A stretch of 64,000 nt of DNA from Pseudomonas azerbaijanoccidentalis. Its GTDB lineage: Bacteria > Pseudomonadota > Gammaproteobacteria > Pseudomonadales > Pseudomonadaceae. The notes below the pieces were generated by a model that ran no database searches, was not told the DNA's origin, and was given only the letters and a program-made list of their open reading frames with translations. The number at the start of each line of letters is the position of its first letter. Position 1 is the stretch's first letter. Below, piece after piece: positions 1 through 10,080 of this stretch. The translations under genes were made by a program, and so were the position numbers. The stretch spans positions 372,001 through 436,000 of the forward strand of contig NZ_JAHSTU010000004.1 of the NCBI RefSeq assembly GCF_019145495.1, written 5' to 3'.

Positions 1-777
1 GTGCCGGCAGCCGTGGCCATGGCCGTGGCGGTGTTTGCCTTCATCACCATGCGCGACACCCCGCAATCGGTGGGCCTGCCACCCATCGAGAAGTACAAGA
101 ACGATTATCCGGAAGGCTACGACGCCAGCCACGAAGAAGAATTCAGCGCCAAGGAAATCTTCGTCAAATACGTGCTGCGCAACAAAATGCTTTGGTACAT
201 CGCCTTGGCCAACGTCTTTGTCTACCTGCTGCGTTATGGCGTACTGGACTGGGCACCGACGTACCTCAAGGAAGCCAAGGGCTTCACCGTGGATAAAACG
301 TCCTGGGCGTACTTCTTCTATGAGTGGGCAGGTATTCCGGGCACGCTGCTGTGTGGCTGGATGTCGGACAAGATTTTCCGTGGCAACCGCGGCCTGACCG
401 GCATGGTATTCATGGCGCTGGTGACCGTGGCGACGCTGGTGTACTGGCTCAACCCAGCCGGTAACCCTACCGTCGACATGATCGCGCTGGTGTCCATTGG
501 CTTCCTGATCTACGGCCCGGTAATGCTGATCGGCTTGCAGGCACTAGAGCTGGCGCCGAAGAAAGCCGCCGGTACGGCAGCGGGGTTCACCGGTCTGTTC
601 GGTTATCTGGGTGGTTCGGTCGCGGCCAGTGCAGCGATGGGCTACACCGTGGACCATTTCGGCTGGGACGGCGGTTTCGTCCTGCTGATCGGCGCCTGCC
701 TGCTGGCAATGGCTTTCCTTGCGCCAACGTTGTGGCACAAGCAAGTCGCCAGTCAGAGCCGCGAAGCCATCGCCTGA
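1..777 (+). CDS. glpT: Glycerol-3-phosphate transporter GlpT-like MFS permease (3' part)
   Basis: This is the C-terminal 258 residues of an inner-membrane organophosphate:phosphate antiporter. The gene enters from the left edge, so the first GTG seen is probably not its start; full GlpT proteins are about 440-450 residues. The visible part has the central cytoplasmic loop ([13 protein letters not shown]) followed by about six hydrophobic helices, including [23 protein letters not shown] and [11 protein letters not shown], which are typical of the GlpT/UhpT branch of the MFS. In this family the protein exchanges external glycerol-3-phosphate for internal phosphate. Its last 25 bases overlap the convergent ChaC-type gene. 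A related hexose-phosphate antiporter cannot be fully excluded without the N-terminal half. Confidence 0.85.
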   Translation: MPAAVAMAVAVFAFITMRDTPQSVGLPPIEKYKNDYPEGYDASHEEEFSAKEIFVKYVLRNKMLWYIALANVFVYLLRYGVLDWAPTYLKEAKGFTVDKTSWAYFFYEWAGIPGTLLCGWMSDKIFRGNRGLTGMVFMALVTVATLVYWLNPAGNPTVDMIALVSIGFLIYGPVMLIGLQALELAPKKAAGTAAGFTGLFGYLGGSVAASAAMGYTVDHFGWDGGFVLLIGACLLAMAFLAPTLWHKQVASQSREAIA

Positions 778-1421
778 TCAGCCTTTGATTTACAGCGCTT
801 GAGCCGCGCCTCCAGATTCCGGTCTGGCATGGCGTGGCTACGCAGGGCGTGTGCGGTCTGCTCGACATAATCGCGAGTGGTGCCGTAGCGCCCGCAAGCG
901 TTTTCAAATACATGGCTCAGCACATGATCCGGCAAATTGCCGGCGTAGCTGGGCAAATGTCGCTCCAGAACAAAGCCTAATGCCTGAACCTGGCTGCCAT
1001 CTTCGAGACGGCAGTTGAGCCAGTGTGGGCGATAAGAAGGGAACGGCATCTCGCGCTGCCAAAGTGCATACAGCGACGCTTCAAGTTGCTCTTCCGGCAG
1101 ACGATAGGCAAACCCGCTGCAAGATCCACCGCGATCCAGCCCAAATACCAGGCCGGGCATTTCCGGTGTGCCGCGATGTTCGTGGGACCACAGGTACAAA
1201 CCGCGATGGTACCCATGCACTCGCCCGCGAACCCGTTCAACCGCCGTGCACTCGGGACGCCAGATCAGTGAACCGTAAGCGAACAACCACACCGGCCCAC
1301 CCTTGTGGCGCGCCATGGTCGATTGCATCGAGCTCAGTAATTGTTCGTGCGTGAGCTGCGGCCCCAGATCGAGCCGCGGAGGGTAAGCCAGATTCAAAAT
1401 GGACGATTCAATGGCGCTCAT
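753..1421 (-). CDS. Gamma-glutamylcyclotransferase, ChaC family
   Basis: A 222-residue protein of the ChaC family, which cleaves the gamma-glutamyl bond of glutathione to give 5-oxoproline and Cys-Gly in the cytoplasm. The substrate-binding YGSLIW motif is at residues 49-54, and the likely catalytic Glu is E124 in ALWQREM. The N-terminal 40 residues before the fold are longer than in the smallest family members, so a downstream start such as Met32 is possible; no strong ribosome site decides it. The gene is monocistronic and converges on glpT with a 25-base overlap. The family call is firm; glutathione specificity is inferred from the family. Confidence 0.85.
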   Translation of the reverse strand: MSAIESSILNLAYPPRLDLGPQLTHEQLLSSMQSTMARHKGGPVWLFAYGSLIWRPECTAVERVRGRVHGYHRGLYLWSHEHRGTPEMPGLVFGLDRGGSCSGFAYRLPEEQLEASLYALWQREMPFPSYRPHWLNCRLEDGSQVQALGFVLERHLPSYAGNLPDHVLSHVFENACGRYGTTRDYVEQTAHALRSHAMPDRNLEARLKRCKSKADQAMASRL

Positions 1422-1624
1422 GGCGATTAGCGTTCAGCTCCCCGCGGGTGAAGTATTACTTAATAGAACGCACCGTTGTAACAATAAGGCACATAAGTTT
1501 TAAGGCAATTTAAGTGCCATGGCACAGTTGTTAATTAATTGCCTGAATGACATATAACCTACCGACATTTATACGATTTTATAAATACCGATAGGCTATA
1601 TAGAGAGGTATAAGGCTACAACCC

Positions 1625-1697
1625 GTAGGAGCTGCCGCAGACTGTGATCTTTTGAATTTCAAGCATTTAAAAGATCGCACCCTGCGGCAGCTCCTAC
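1625..1697. repeat. REPIN, class I (GTAGGAGCTGCCG...GCGATCTTTT type)
   Basis: Two inverted REP copies face each other: GTAGGAGCTGCCGCAG at the left end and CTGCGGCAGCTCCTAC at the right, with AT-rich GATCTTTT/AAAAGATC inner parts. It lies 10 bases beyond the stop codon of the ferredoxin reductase gene, in the 286-base gap before the ChaC gene. The rest of that gap is AT-rich and probably holds the ChaC-gene promoter, but I could not fix one. This is the most diverged class I copy in the window (ACTGTGATC on the left, GATCGCACC on the right). Confidence 0.85.
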
Positions 1698-1707
1698 GAG
1701 GGCTGAA

Positions 1708-2676
1708 TCAAGAGCGCGGCGCGTACGCAAACACGTCGGCGCGCATTTGATGGGCGTCCATCCCCGCCTCGACCAGCGCATCCAGCGTGCCGTAGACCAT
1801 GGCCGGCGAGCCACTGGCGTACACGTGCAGCGCCTTGAGATCGGGGAAATCTTCGCAGACCGCTTCATGCAACATGCCGCAACGCCCCTGCCAGCCGCAT
1901 TGATCACTGACGACTTTGTGCAGGAAAAGATTGGGTAACTTCAACCATTCGTCCCAATGTTCGACTTCATAGAAGTCTTCCGGACGTCGCACGCCCCAAT
2001 ACAAATGCACGGGGTGCTTGAAGCCTTCGGCGCGACAGTGCTCGATCAAGCCGTGGACCTGGCCCATGCCGGTGCCCGCGGCAATCAGCACCAATGGACC
2101 GTCCGGCAACTCGGCCAGGTGCGCATCACCGAATGGCAGGTCGATGCGCACCATCGTGTTGCGTTGCAGTTGCTCGATCAGGTTTATCGCACTGGCTTCG
2201 CGCGCCAGCACGTGGATTTCCAGATCACGTCCACCCGAAGGTGCCGATGCCAGGGAAAAGGACGACTTCTCGCCATTGTCCCGATGGATCATCAAGTACT
2301 GGCCCGCGTGATAACGCGGAGGCTTGCCCGCTGGCGCCCGCAGGCGCACCCGCCAGGTATCACCACCGACCTCGGTGCAACTGGTGACCTGACACGACAG
2401 ACTGCGCACCGGCAATTCTCCCAGCGCGAGCACGCCATCCCACAGCACGATGCAGTCTTCCAGCGGCTCTGCTATGCAAGTGTAGAACTCGCCATGGTCG
2501 CGCACACCGCCGGCCTGCTCGACCCGACCTTCTACCAACAGCGCAGCGCACACATGGCAGTTGCCGTTGCGGCAGCTTTGCGGGCAGTCATAGCCCAGGC
2601 GGCGTGCGCCATCGAGAATCCGCTCGCCGGGCAGAATCTCAAGCACTGCTCCGGAGGGCTGCAAGGTTACACGCAT
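1708..2676 (-). CDS. Plant-type ferredoxin/FAD-NAD(P)H reductase, co-operonic with ubiD
   Basis: A 322-residue soluble electron-transfer flavoprotein. Residues 1-90 form a plant-type [2Fe-2S] ferredoxin domain with C35-x4-C40-x2-C43 and distal C67. Residues about 100-320 form a ferredoxin-NADP reductase-like module with the FAD segments RYHAGQYLMI and SSFSLASAP and the NAD site LIAAGTGMGQVHG. Such proteins are often labelled CDP-6-deoxy-glucoseen reductase, but nothing nearby suggests deoxysugar synthesis. The start is the ATG that shares one base with the ubiD stop (TGATG), showing translational coupling. A role in supplying electrons or reduced flavin near the UbiD step, or in an unrelated hydroxylation, is inference. 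Confidence 0.8.
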   Translation of the reverse strand: MRVTLQPSGAVLEILPGERILDGARRLGYDCPQSCRNGNCHVCAALLVEGRVEQAGGVRDHGEFYTCIAEPLEDCIVLWDGVLALGELPVRSLSCQVTSCTEVGGDTWRVRLRAPAGKPPRYHAGQYLMIHRDNGEKSSFSLASAPSGGRDLEIHVLAREASAINLIEQLQRNTMVRIDLPFGDAHLAELPDGPLVLIAAGTGMGQVHGLIEHCRAEGFKHPVHLYWGVRRPEDFYEVEHWDEWLKLPNLFLHKVVSDQCGWQGRCGMLHEAVCEDFPDLKALHVYASGSPAMVYGTLDALVEAGMDAHQMRADVFAYAPRS

Positions 2677-4142
2677 CAATCTATTCCTAACTGATTCCAG
2701 ATGGCATCGATCCGCTGGGTCACGGCATCGTCCTTGACGATCACCCGGCCCCACTCACGCGTGGTTTCGCCCGGCCACTTATGCGTGGCATCGAGCCCCA
2801 TCTTCGACCCCAGGCCGGAGACCGGCGAGGCGAAGTCGAGGTAGTCGATCGGCGTGTTCTCGATCATTACCGTGTCGCGCTTGGGGTCCATGCGCGTGGT
2901 GATGGCCCAGATCACGTCGTTCCAGTCCCGGGCGTTGATATCGTCGTCAGTGACGATAACGAACTTGGTGTACATGAACTGTCGCAAAAACGACCAGACA
3001 CCGAGCATTACCCGCTTGGCATGCCCCGGATACGACTTCTTCATGGTCACGACGGCCATGCGATAAGAGCAGCCTTCGGGCGGCAGGTAGAAGTCGGTAA
3101 TCTCCGGGAACTGCTTCTGCAGGATCGGTACGAACACTTCGTTCAGCGCCACGCCGAGAATCGCCGGCTCATCCGGCGGGCGGCCGGTGTAGGTGCTGTG
3201 GTAGATCGGTTTGATCCGATGGGTAATGCGCTCGACGGTGAACACCGGAAAACTGTCGACTTCGTTGTAGTAACCGGTGTGGTCGCCGTACGGGCCTTCG
3301 TCAGCCATTTCGCCCGGATGAATCACGCCTTCAAGGATGATCTCGGCGGTGGCCGGCACTTGCAGGTCGTTGCCACGGCACTTCACCAATTCGGTGCGGT
3401 TGCCGCGCAGCAGGCCGGCGAAGGCGTATTCGGAGAGACTGTCGGGCACTGGCGTCACGGCACCGAGAATGGTCGCGGGGTCTGCGCCCAGCGCCACGGC
3501 TACCGGGAACGGCTGGCCCGGATGCTTCTCGCACCATTCGCGGTAATCCAGCGCGCCGCCACGGTGGCTCAGCCAGCGCATGATGACCTTGTTGCGGCCG
3601 ATCACTTGCTGACGGTAGATACCGAGGTTCTGCCGGTCCTTGTTCGGGCCTTTGGTGACGGTCAGACCCCAGGTGATCAGAGGCGCAACGTCGCCCGGCC
3701 AGCAGGTCTGAACCGGCAGCGTCGAGAGATCGACGTCTTCGCCTTCGACCACCACTTCCTGGCAGATCGCATCTTTGACGACTTTGGGCGCCATCGAGAT
3801 GATCTTGCGGAAGATCGGCAGCTTGGACCAGGCGTCCTTCAATCCTTTCGGCGGCTCGGGCTCCTTGAGGAACGCCAGCAGCTTGCCGATTTCGCGCAAT
3901 TCGCTGACGGCTTCAGCGCCCATGCCCAGCGCCACGCGCTCGGGGGTGCCGAACAGGTTGCCGAGCACGGGAATGTCGTAGCCAGTAGGCTTTTCGAATA
4001 GCAGGGCCGGGCCCTTGGCGCGCAAGGTGCGGTCGCAGACCTCGGTCATTTCGAGCACTGGGGACACCGGAACCTGGATGCGCTTGAGTTCGCCGCGCTG
4101 TTCCAGACCGCTGATAAAGTCGCGCAAGTCGCGATACTGCAT
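2676..4142 (-). CDS. ubiD: 4-hydroxy-3-polyprenylbenzoate decarboxylase UbiD
   Basis: A 488-residue, full-length UbiD. It decarboxylates polyprenyl-4-hydroxybenzoate during ubiquinone synthesis and needs the prenylated-FMN cofactor made by UbiX, which is not encoded here. The family signature [12 protein letters not shown], which carries cofactor-binding and catalytic acidic residues, is present, as are [11 protein letters not shown] and the Pro-rich loop. The N-terminal [10 protein letters not shown] and overall length match the proteobacterial enzyme. It is the first gene of a two-gene unit with the ferredoxin reductase. A short gap with the rho terminator separates it from rho, which reads in the same direction. 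Confidence 0.96.
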   Translation of the reverse strand: MQYRDLRDFISGLEQRGELKRIQVPVSPVLEMTEVCDRTLRAKGPALLFEKPTGYDIPVLGNLFGTPERVALGMGAEAVSELREIGKLLAFLKEPEPPKGLKDAWSKLPIFRKIISMAPKVVKDAICQEVVVEGEDVDLSTLPVQTCWPGDVAPLITWGLTVTKGPNKDRQNLGIYRQQVIGRNKVIMRWLSHRGGALDYREWCEKHPGQPFPVAVALGADPATILGAVTPVPDSLSEYAFAGLLRGNRTELVKCRGNDLQVPATAEIILEGVIHPGEMADEGPYGDHTGYYNEVDSFPVFTVERITHRIKPIYHSTYTGRPPDEPAILGVALNEVFVPILQKQFPEITDFYLPPEGCSYRMAVVTMKKSYPGHAKRVMLGVWSFLRQFMYTKFVIVTDDDINARDWNDVIWAITTRMDPKRDTVMIENTPIDYLDFASPVSGLGSKMGLDATHKWPGETTREWGRVIVKDDAVTQRIDAIWNQLGID

Positions 4143-4243
4143 GCGTGAGCCTCGTGTTGGCCGTGGCGTTCGGGGCAGGCAGTTTAGCGCCGAACCTTGC
4201 GGTTCAGAACCACGAACTGCCGCTTGATCAAAAATCGGATAGC

Positions 4244-4269
4244 AAAAAGCCGGGTTTCCCCGGCTTTTT
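4244..4269 (-). terminator. Intrinsic terminator of rho
   Basis: The stem AAAAAGCCGGG (4244-4254) pairs with CCCGGCTTTTT (4259-4269) around a TTTC loop. It begins 14 bases past the rho stop codon and ends in a T-run when read on the minus strand. Flanking A/T runs on both sides would also allow function in the other direction. Confidence 0.88.
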
Positions 4270-4282
4270 ATGCCTGTTCGAC

Positions 4283-5542
<1,260 letters not shown>

Positions 5543-5739
5543 ATAGGAATGACGTAATCATTTATGGAGGGGGGAAATTAAGCTTTTGGCTTAATGAGGC
5601 CGCGCCGCGGAGAAGGCGACAGGATCGCGTACTTATTCGAAAAGGAGAGCGTCGGCGACGGCTAGCAGGGGGCACTGGAGAAACCAGCGCGGGGCCGAAT
5701 GTAACACCTGAGTTTCGGAGCGTCTAGCCCTCAGTAACG

Positions 5740-5770
5740 AAAAAGGCCCCGCTATTTGCGGGGCCTTTTT
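5740..5770 (-). terminator. Intrinsic terminator of trxA
   Basis: The stem AAAAAGGCCCCGC (5740-5752) pairs perfectly with GCGGGGCCTTTTT (5758-5770) around a TATTT loop. It lies 20 bases beyond the trxA stop. It separates trxA from rho, so rho must have its own promoter in 5543-5739. Confidence 0.92.
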
Positions 5771-5790
5771 TTGACACGCTACAACGACGC

Positions 5791-6120
5791 TTAGATGTTG
5801 GCGTCGAGGAAAGCCGCCAGTTGCGACTTCGACAGTGCGCCGACCTTGGTCGCTTCAACGTTGCCGTTCTTGAACAGCATCAGGGTCGGGATACCGCGCA
5901 CGCCATGCTTGGCCGGGGTTTCCTGGTTTTCGTCGATGTTCAGTTTGGCAACGGTCAGCTTGCCTTTGTAGGTCTCGGCAATCTCGTCCAGAACAGGAGC
6001 GATCATTTTGCAAGGGCCGCACCACTCAGCCCAGTAGTCGACCAGTACAGCGCCTTCAGCCTTGAGTACGTCGGCCTCGAAGCTAGCGTCGCTAACGTGT
6101 TTGATAAGATCGCTGCTCAT
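5791..6120 (-). CDS. trxA: Thioredoxin TrxA
   Basis: A 109-residue thioredoxin, the general cytoplasmic dithiol reductant that donates electrons to ribonucleotide reductase, methionine sulfoxide reductases and others after reduction by thioredoxin reductase. The active site WCGPCK has its cysteines at residues 34 and 37. The cis-proline segment RGIPTLMLF and the C-terminal helix are complete. The start chosen is the ATG preceded by a GGAG ribosome site (about 8 bases upstream); an in-frame upstream ATG at 6162 lacks family similarity. It stands alone between its own terminator and the FadR-type gene. Confidence 0.97.
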   Translation of the reverse strand: MSSDLIKHVSDASFEADVLKAEGAVLVDYWAEWCGPCKMIAPVLDEIAETYKGKLTVAKLNIDENQETPAKHGVRGIPTLMLFKNGNVEATKVGALSKSQLAAFLDANI

Positions 6121-6241
6121 GGAATTCTCCAGGGTTGTAAGCAAAAAAACGTGGCCCATCATAGCTGCCCTTCCCTCGTTCAGGAAGGTGCAGATGATTG
6201 AGTCTCGCTATGGTGGTCCATGAGTTTGGGTATAGCTCAGG

Positions 6242-6949
6242 TCACGCTGTGGCGGGAGCGACGAAGGCGATTCCCGTGCGCAACGCGGCATTGCGCACAT
6301 GTTCATGCATGGCTTTCTGCGCCGCCCCGGATGCACGGCGCGCCAGTGCACGAAGGATTTTGCGGTGCTCCTGCCAGGTTTCCATGGCCCGCTCGGCCCG
6401 GATGAACGGTAGCTTCTGGCTCTCCAGGAAGATGTCGGCGCTGGCGGTCAGAATACTCAGCATCGCCTGATTACCGCTGGCCAGCAGGATGCGGCGATGG
6501 AATTCGAAGTCCAGACGCGCCGCGGCTTCGAAGTCGCTGGCCTTCAGCTCGTTGCGCATGGCGGCGACATTGTCTTCCAGCGCATCGAGCTCATCGGTGC
6601 TCAACGTCACCGCCGCCAACCCGGCGGCGAACCCCTCCAGCGCATAGCGCAACTGGAAAATGTCCAGCGGCGAAGCCTGCGCCGCGAAGGGCCAACCCGG
6701 CGCTGCGTCGCCTCGCGGCAGCTCCACCGGCGATTGCACGAATACCCCCTTGCCCGGCTGGATGCTGATGACACCCAGCGCACTCAGCGACGACAAGGCC
6801 TCGCGCAACGACGCCCGGCTGACGCCCAATTGCACCGCCAGGTCCCGTTGCGAGGGTAAGGCGTCCCCAGCCCCGAAGCCTTGTTCGGTGATCAATTTGC
6901 GGATGGCTTGCAGCGCCACTTCAGGTACGGCGCGGGAGATCGAGTTCAT
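6242..6949 (-). CDS. GntR-family regulator, FadR subfamily (FCD domain)
   Basis: A 235-residue transcription factor. Residues 1-75 are a GntR winged helix (LPSQRDLAVQLGVSRASLREAL, then the wing ISIQPGKGVFV). Residues about 95-225 are an all-helical FCD ligand domain with the metal-binding histidines in FHRRI, WQEHRKI and AMHEHV. The start at Met (MNSISRAVPEVALQ) matches the family; the open frame runs further upstream without similarity. It is divergent from the amino-acid ABC operon, which it probably controls in response to an organic-acid-type ligand. That target is inferred from position and from the repeats at 7086-7118. Confidence 0.88.
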   Translation of the reverse strand: MNSISRAVPEVALQAIRKLITEQGFGAGDALPSQRDLAVQLGVSRASLREALSSLSALGVISIQPGKGVFVQSPVELPRGDAAPGWPFAAQASPLDIFQLRYALEGFAAGLAAVTLSTDELDALEDNVAAMRNELKASDFEAAARLDFEFHRRILLASGNQAMLSILTASADIFLESQKLPFIRAERAMETWQEHRKILRALARRASGAAQKAMHEHVRNAALRTGIAFVAPATA

Positions 6950-7077
6950 GGTTTTCCAGACGAACCAGGCCAATGTTCGCTCAGTTGTAAAGCTATTCGC
7001 GACGCCCGGCAAGTCGTGCCCCATGGGGGTTCGGTGATCGACACGGTTGCGCCATCGGGGTGCGAAACGCACGCTGA

Positions 7078-7118
7078 CTGTTCAGACCAGTAAGACCGTC
7101 CGACACCAGTAAAACCGT
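7078..7118. promoter_or_regulatory. Candidate operator repeats between FadR-type regulator and ABC operon
   Basis: Two near-identical direct repeats, ACCAGTAAGACCGT (7086-7099) and ACCAGTAAAACCGT (7105-7118), differ at one base and have a 19-base period. The first overlaps an imperfect palindrome, CTGTTCAGACCAG (7078-7090). They lie in the divergent intergenic region just upstream of the sigma-54-like promoter. They may bind the FadR-type regulator or an enhancer-binding protein; which one is not shown by the sequence. Confidence 0.45.
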
Positions 7119-7143
7119 ACTCTGGCGCCGCGAAAGCCCTGTG

Positions 7144-7160
7144 TTGGCATGGCCCGTGCT
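7144..7160 (+). promoter_or_regulatory. Candidate sigma-54 promoter of the amino-acid ABC operon
   Basis: The sequence TTGGCATGGCCCGTGCT has the invariant GG and GC exactly ten bases apart and matches the -24/-12 consensus TTGGCAC-N5-TTGCT at most positions. It would start transcription near 7171, about 35 bases before the ATG of the binding-protein gene. Amino-acid ABC operons of pseudomonads are often sigma-54 dependent, which supports the call. Confidence 0.5.
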
Positions 7161-7205
7161 CTGTCGATCGGCAGAAATCACTTCTTGCCGATCCGGAGAT
7201 TTGCC

Positions 7206-7991
7206 ATGACCCAGCGTTACAGCGCCCTCCTCGCCGCCTTGTTCGCCAGCCTGATGCTGAGCCAGGCACCCGCCCACGCCGACGGTCTGGAGGATGTGGT
7301 CAAGCGCGGCGTCCTCAAGGTGGCCGTGCCCCAGGACTTCCCGCCGTTCGGCTCGGTCGGCCCGGACATGAAGCCTCGCGGCCTGGACATCGACACCGCC
7401 AAACTGCTGGCCGACCAGCTCAAGGTCAAACTCGAACTGACCCCGGTCAACAGCACCAACCGCATCCCGTTTCTCACCACCGGCAAGGTCGACCTGGTGA
7501 TTTCCAGCCTCGGCAAGAACCCGGAGCGCGAAAAAGTCATCGACTTCTCCCGCGCCTACGCACCGTTCTATCTCGCTGTATTCGGTCGGCCAGACGCCGA
7601 CATCAAGGGCCTGGACGACCTCAAGGGCAAGACCATCAGCGTCACCCGTGGCGCCATCGAAGACATCGAGCTGACCAAGGTTGCCCCCGAAGGTGTGACC
7701 ATCAAGCGCTTTGAAGACAACAACTCGACCATCGCCGCGTACCTGGCCGGGCAGGTCGACCTGATCGCCAGCGGCAACGTGGTGATGGTCGCCATCAGCG
7801 AGAAGAACCCGAAACGCGTACCGGCGCTGAAAGTGAAGCTCAAGGATTCACCGGTCTACGTCGGCGTGAACAAGAACGAGCCGGCGCTGCTGGACAAGGT
7901 CAATCAGATCCTCGTGACCGCCAAGAGCGACGGCGCGCTGGAGAAGAACGCCCTGACCTGGCTGAAAGAGCCGCTGCCGGCCGACCTCTGA
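7206..7991 (+). CDS. Polar amino-acid ABC transporter, periplasmic binding protein
   Basis: A 261-residue periplasmic solute-binding protein of the PAAT family. It has a Sec signal peptide (residues 1-25, cleavage after AHA) and the family opening LEDVVKRGVLKVAVPQDFPPFG. The ligand-contact segments KPRGLDIDTAKLLAD and GKVDLVISSLGKNPER, and the second-domain motif DLKGKTISVTRG, are present. The ATG at 7206 is preferred because the signal peptide begins there and a GGAG lies upstream. It is first of four genes in the order binding protein, permease, permease, ATPase. The likely substrate is an amino acid or related compound, but the sequence does not fix which. Confidence 0.9.
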   Translation: MTQRYSALLAALFASLMLSQAPAHADGLEDVVKRGVLKVAVPQDFPPFGSVGPDMKPRGLDIDTAKLLADQLKVKLELTPVNSTNRIPFLTTGKVDLVISSLGKNPEREKVIDFSRAYAPFYLAVFGRPDADIKGLDDLKGKTISVTRGAIEDIELTKVAPEGVTIKRFEDNNSTIAAYLAGQVDLIASGNVVMVAISEKNPKRVPALKVKLKDSPVYVGVNKNEPALLDKVNQILVTAKSDGALEKNALTWLKEPLPADL

Positions 7992-8013
7992 CCCGGCGCG
8001 CAGGAGACACGCT

Positions 8014-8682
8014 ATGGCTTATCAGTTCGATTTCTTGCCGGTGGTACACAACACCGATCTGTTGCTGCGCGGTGCGTTGTTCACCCTTGAGCTGACGGCC
8101 ATCGGCGCGGTGCTCGGCGTGGGGCTGGGCATTGTCGGGGCGTTGGTGCGGGCGTGGAATATCCGCCCGTTCGCCGGGATTTTCGCGGTCTACGTCGAGT
8201 TGATCCGCAACACGCCATTCCTGGTGCAGTTGTTTTTCATCTTCTTCGGCTTGCCGTCCCTCGGGGTGCAGATTTCCGAGTGGCAAGCCGCCGTGCTGGC
8301 AATGGTGATCAATCTCGGGGCGTATTCGACCGAGATTATCCGCGCCGGTATCCAGGCGATCCCTCGGGGTCAACTGGAAGCCGCCGCGGCATTGGCGATG
8401 ACGCGCTTCGAGGCGTTTCGCCACGTGGTGCTGCTGCCGGCGCTGGGCAAGGTCTGGCCAGCCCTGAGCAGCCAGATCATCATCGTCATGCTCGGCTCGG
8501 CAGTCTGCTCGCAGATCGCCACCGAAGAGCTGAGCTTCGCCGCTAACTTCATTCAATCGCGCAACTTCCGCGCCTTTGAAACCTATGCCCTGACCACGCT
8601 GCTGTACTTGTGCATGGCCCTGCTGATCCGCCAACTGTTGAACTGGATCGGAACGCGCTACATCTCCAGGAGCAGCCGATGA
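8014..8682 (+). CDS. Amino-acid ABC transporter permease (first)
   Basis: A 222-residue inner-membrane subunit of the HisM/GlnP type, with about five hydrophobic helices. It carries the ELIRNTPFLVQLFF segment and the cytoplasmic EAA loop (IPRGQLEAAAALAM) that docks onto the ATPase. It is preceded by an AGGAGA ribosome site, 22 bases after the binding-protein gene. It probably forms a heterodimer with the next permease. The stop codon overlaps the next start (ATGA), which indicates coupled translation. Confidence 0.92.
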   Translation: MAYQFDFLPVVHNTDLLLRGALFTLELTAIGAVLGVGLGIVGALVRAWNIRPFAGIFAVYVELIRNTPFLVQLFFIFFGLPSLGVQISEWQAAVLAMVINLGAYSTEIIRAGIQAIPRGQLEAAAALAMTRFEAFRHVVLLPALGKVWPALSSQIIIVMLGSAVCSQIATEELSFAANFIQSRNFRAFETYALTTLLYLCMALLIRQLLNWIGTRYISRSSR

Positions 8683-9329
8683 GCGATTTCACATTCTGGG
8701 ACATCGTGCGCAACCTGCTCACCGGCCTGCAATGGACGCTGGCGCTGTCGCTGGTGGCATTCATTGGTGGTGGGCTGATCGGCTTGCTGATCATGGTCAT
8801 GCGCATTTCGAAAAAATCATTGCCGCGCAGTTTTGCCCGCACCTACATCGAACTGTTCCAAGGCACACCGCTGTTGATGCAGCTGTTCCTGGTGTTCTTC
8901 GGCGTGGCGCTGGCGGGTATCGAGATTTCGCCCTGGATGGCTGCGGCGATTGCCCTGACGTTGTTCACCAGCGCTTATCTGGCGGAGATCTGGCGCGGTT
9001 GCGTCGACTCGATCCCCAACGGCCAATGGGAAGCCTCGTCGAGCCTGGCGCTGAACCCGCTGGAGCAGCTGCGCTACGTGATCCTGCCGCAAGCCCTGCG
9101 CATCGCCGTGGCGCCGACCGTGGGCTTTTCGGTGCAAGTGGTCAAAGGCACAGCCGTGACCTCGATCATTGGCTTTACCGAACTGACCAAGACCGGCGGC
9201 ATGCTCGCCAACGCCACCTTCGAACCGTTCATGGTCTACGGCCTCGTCGCCCTCGGCTATTTCCTGCTTTGCTACCCCTTGTCGCTCAGTGCGCGCTACC
9301 TGGAAAGGAGACTGCATGCCTCTGCTTAG
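8679..9329 (+). CDS. Amino-acid ABC transporter permease (second)
   Basis: A 216-residue partner permease of the same family with the EAA loop IPNGQWEASSSLAL and the preceding segment YIELFQGTPLLMQLF. The start ATG overlaps the stop of the first permease by four bases and has AGGAG just upstream, which rules out the longer upstream reading. The last 14 bases overlap the ATPase gene. Two different permeases plus one ATPase is the usual make-up of polar amino-acid importers. Confidence 0.92.
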   Translation: MSDFTFWDIVRNLLTGLQWTLALSLVAFIGGGLIGLLIMVMRISKKSLPRSFARTYIELFQGTPLLMQLFLVFFGVALAGIEISPWMAAAIALTLFTSAYLAEIWRGCVDSIPNGQWEASSSLALNPLEQLRYVILPQALRIAVAPTVGFSVQVVKGTAVTSIIGFTELTKTGGMLANATFEPFMVYGLVALGYFLLCYPLSLSARYLERRLHASA

Positions 9330-10053
9330 AATTTCCGCCCTGCATAAATACTACGGCGATCACCATGTGCTCAAAGGCATCGACCTGAGCGTCGAGGAAG
9401 GCCAGGTGGTGGCGATCATCGGCCGCAGTGGCTCGGGCAAATCCACTTTGTTGCGCACGCTCAATGGCCTGGAGTCGATCAACGACGGCGTGATCGAAGT
9501 CGATGGCGAATACCTCGACGCCGCCCGCGCCGATCTGCGCAGCCTGCGGCAGAAAGTCGGCATGGTGTTCCAGCAGTTCAACCTGTTCCCGCACCTGACC
9601 GTGGGCGAAAACGTGATGCTTGCACCACAGGTGGTGCAGAAAGTCCCGAAAGCCAAAGCCGCCGAGCTGGCGCGGGAGATGCTCGAGCGGGTCGGTTTGG
9701 GGGAAAAGTTCGACGCTTTCCCGGATCGGCTGTCCGGTGGGCAGCAACAGCGCGTGGCCATTGCCCGGGCGCTGGCGATGTCGCCCAAAGTGTTGCTGTG
9801 CGACGAAATCACCTCGGCGCTGGACCCGGAGCTGGTCAACGAGGTGCTGAGCGTGGTCCGGCAACTGGCCAAAGAAGGCATGACGCTGATCATGGTCACC
9901 CACGAAATGCGTTTTGCCCGAGAGGTTGGGGATAAGTTGGTGTTCATGCACCAGGGCAAGGTGCATGAGGTGGGCGACCCGAAAGTGCTGTTTGCCAATC
10001 CGCAGACGGCGGAGCTGGCGAACTTCATTGGCACTGTTGAAGCGGTGGCCTGA
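9316..10053 (+). CDS. Amino-acid ABC transporter ATP-binding protein
   Basis: A 245-residue ATPase of the GlnQ/HisP type that powers the importer from the cytoplasmic face. Walker A GRSGSGKST is at 36-44, the signature is LSGGQQQRVAIA, Walker B is VLLCDEITSALDPE, and the switch histidine lies in MVTHEM. The ATG at 9316 sits 5 bases after AAGGAG. In Walker B the usual DEPTSALDP is DEITSALDP, a mild variation. It ends the operon; a class II REPIN follows 28 bases later. Confidence 0.95.
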   Translation: MPLLRISALHKYYGDHHVLKGIDLSVEEGQVVAIIGRSGSGKSTLLRTLNGLESINDGVIEVDGEYLDAARADLRSLRQKVGMVFQQFNLFPHLTVGENVMLAPQVVQKVPKAKAAELAREMLERVGLGEKFDAFPDRLSGGQQQRVAIARALAMSPKVLLCDEITSALDPELVNEVLSVVRQLAKEGMTLIMVTHEMRFAREVGDKLVFMHQGKVHEVGDPKVLFANPQTAELANFIGTVEAVA

Positions 10054-10080
10054 AAGAACCTCAGTGCCTTTAATGCCCTC

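Noticed and set aside
1708-2676. CDP-6-deoxy-delta-3,4-glucoseen reductase as the product name
   Set aside because: The fold fits, but no deoxysugar pathway genes are present and the gene is coupled to ubiD, so the specific name is not supported.
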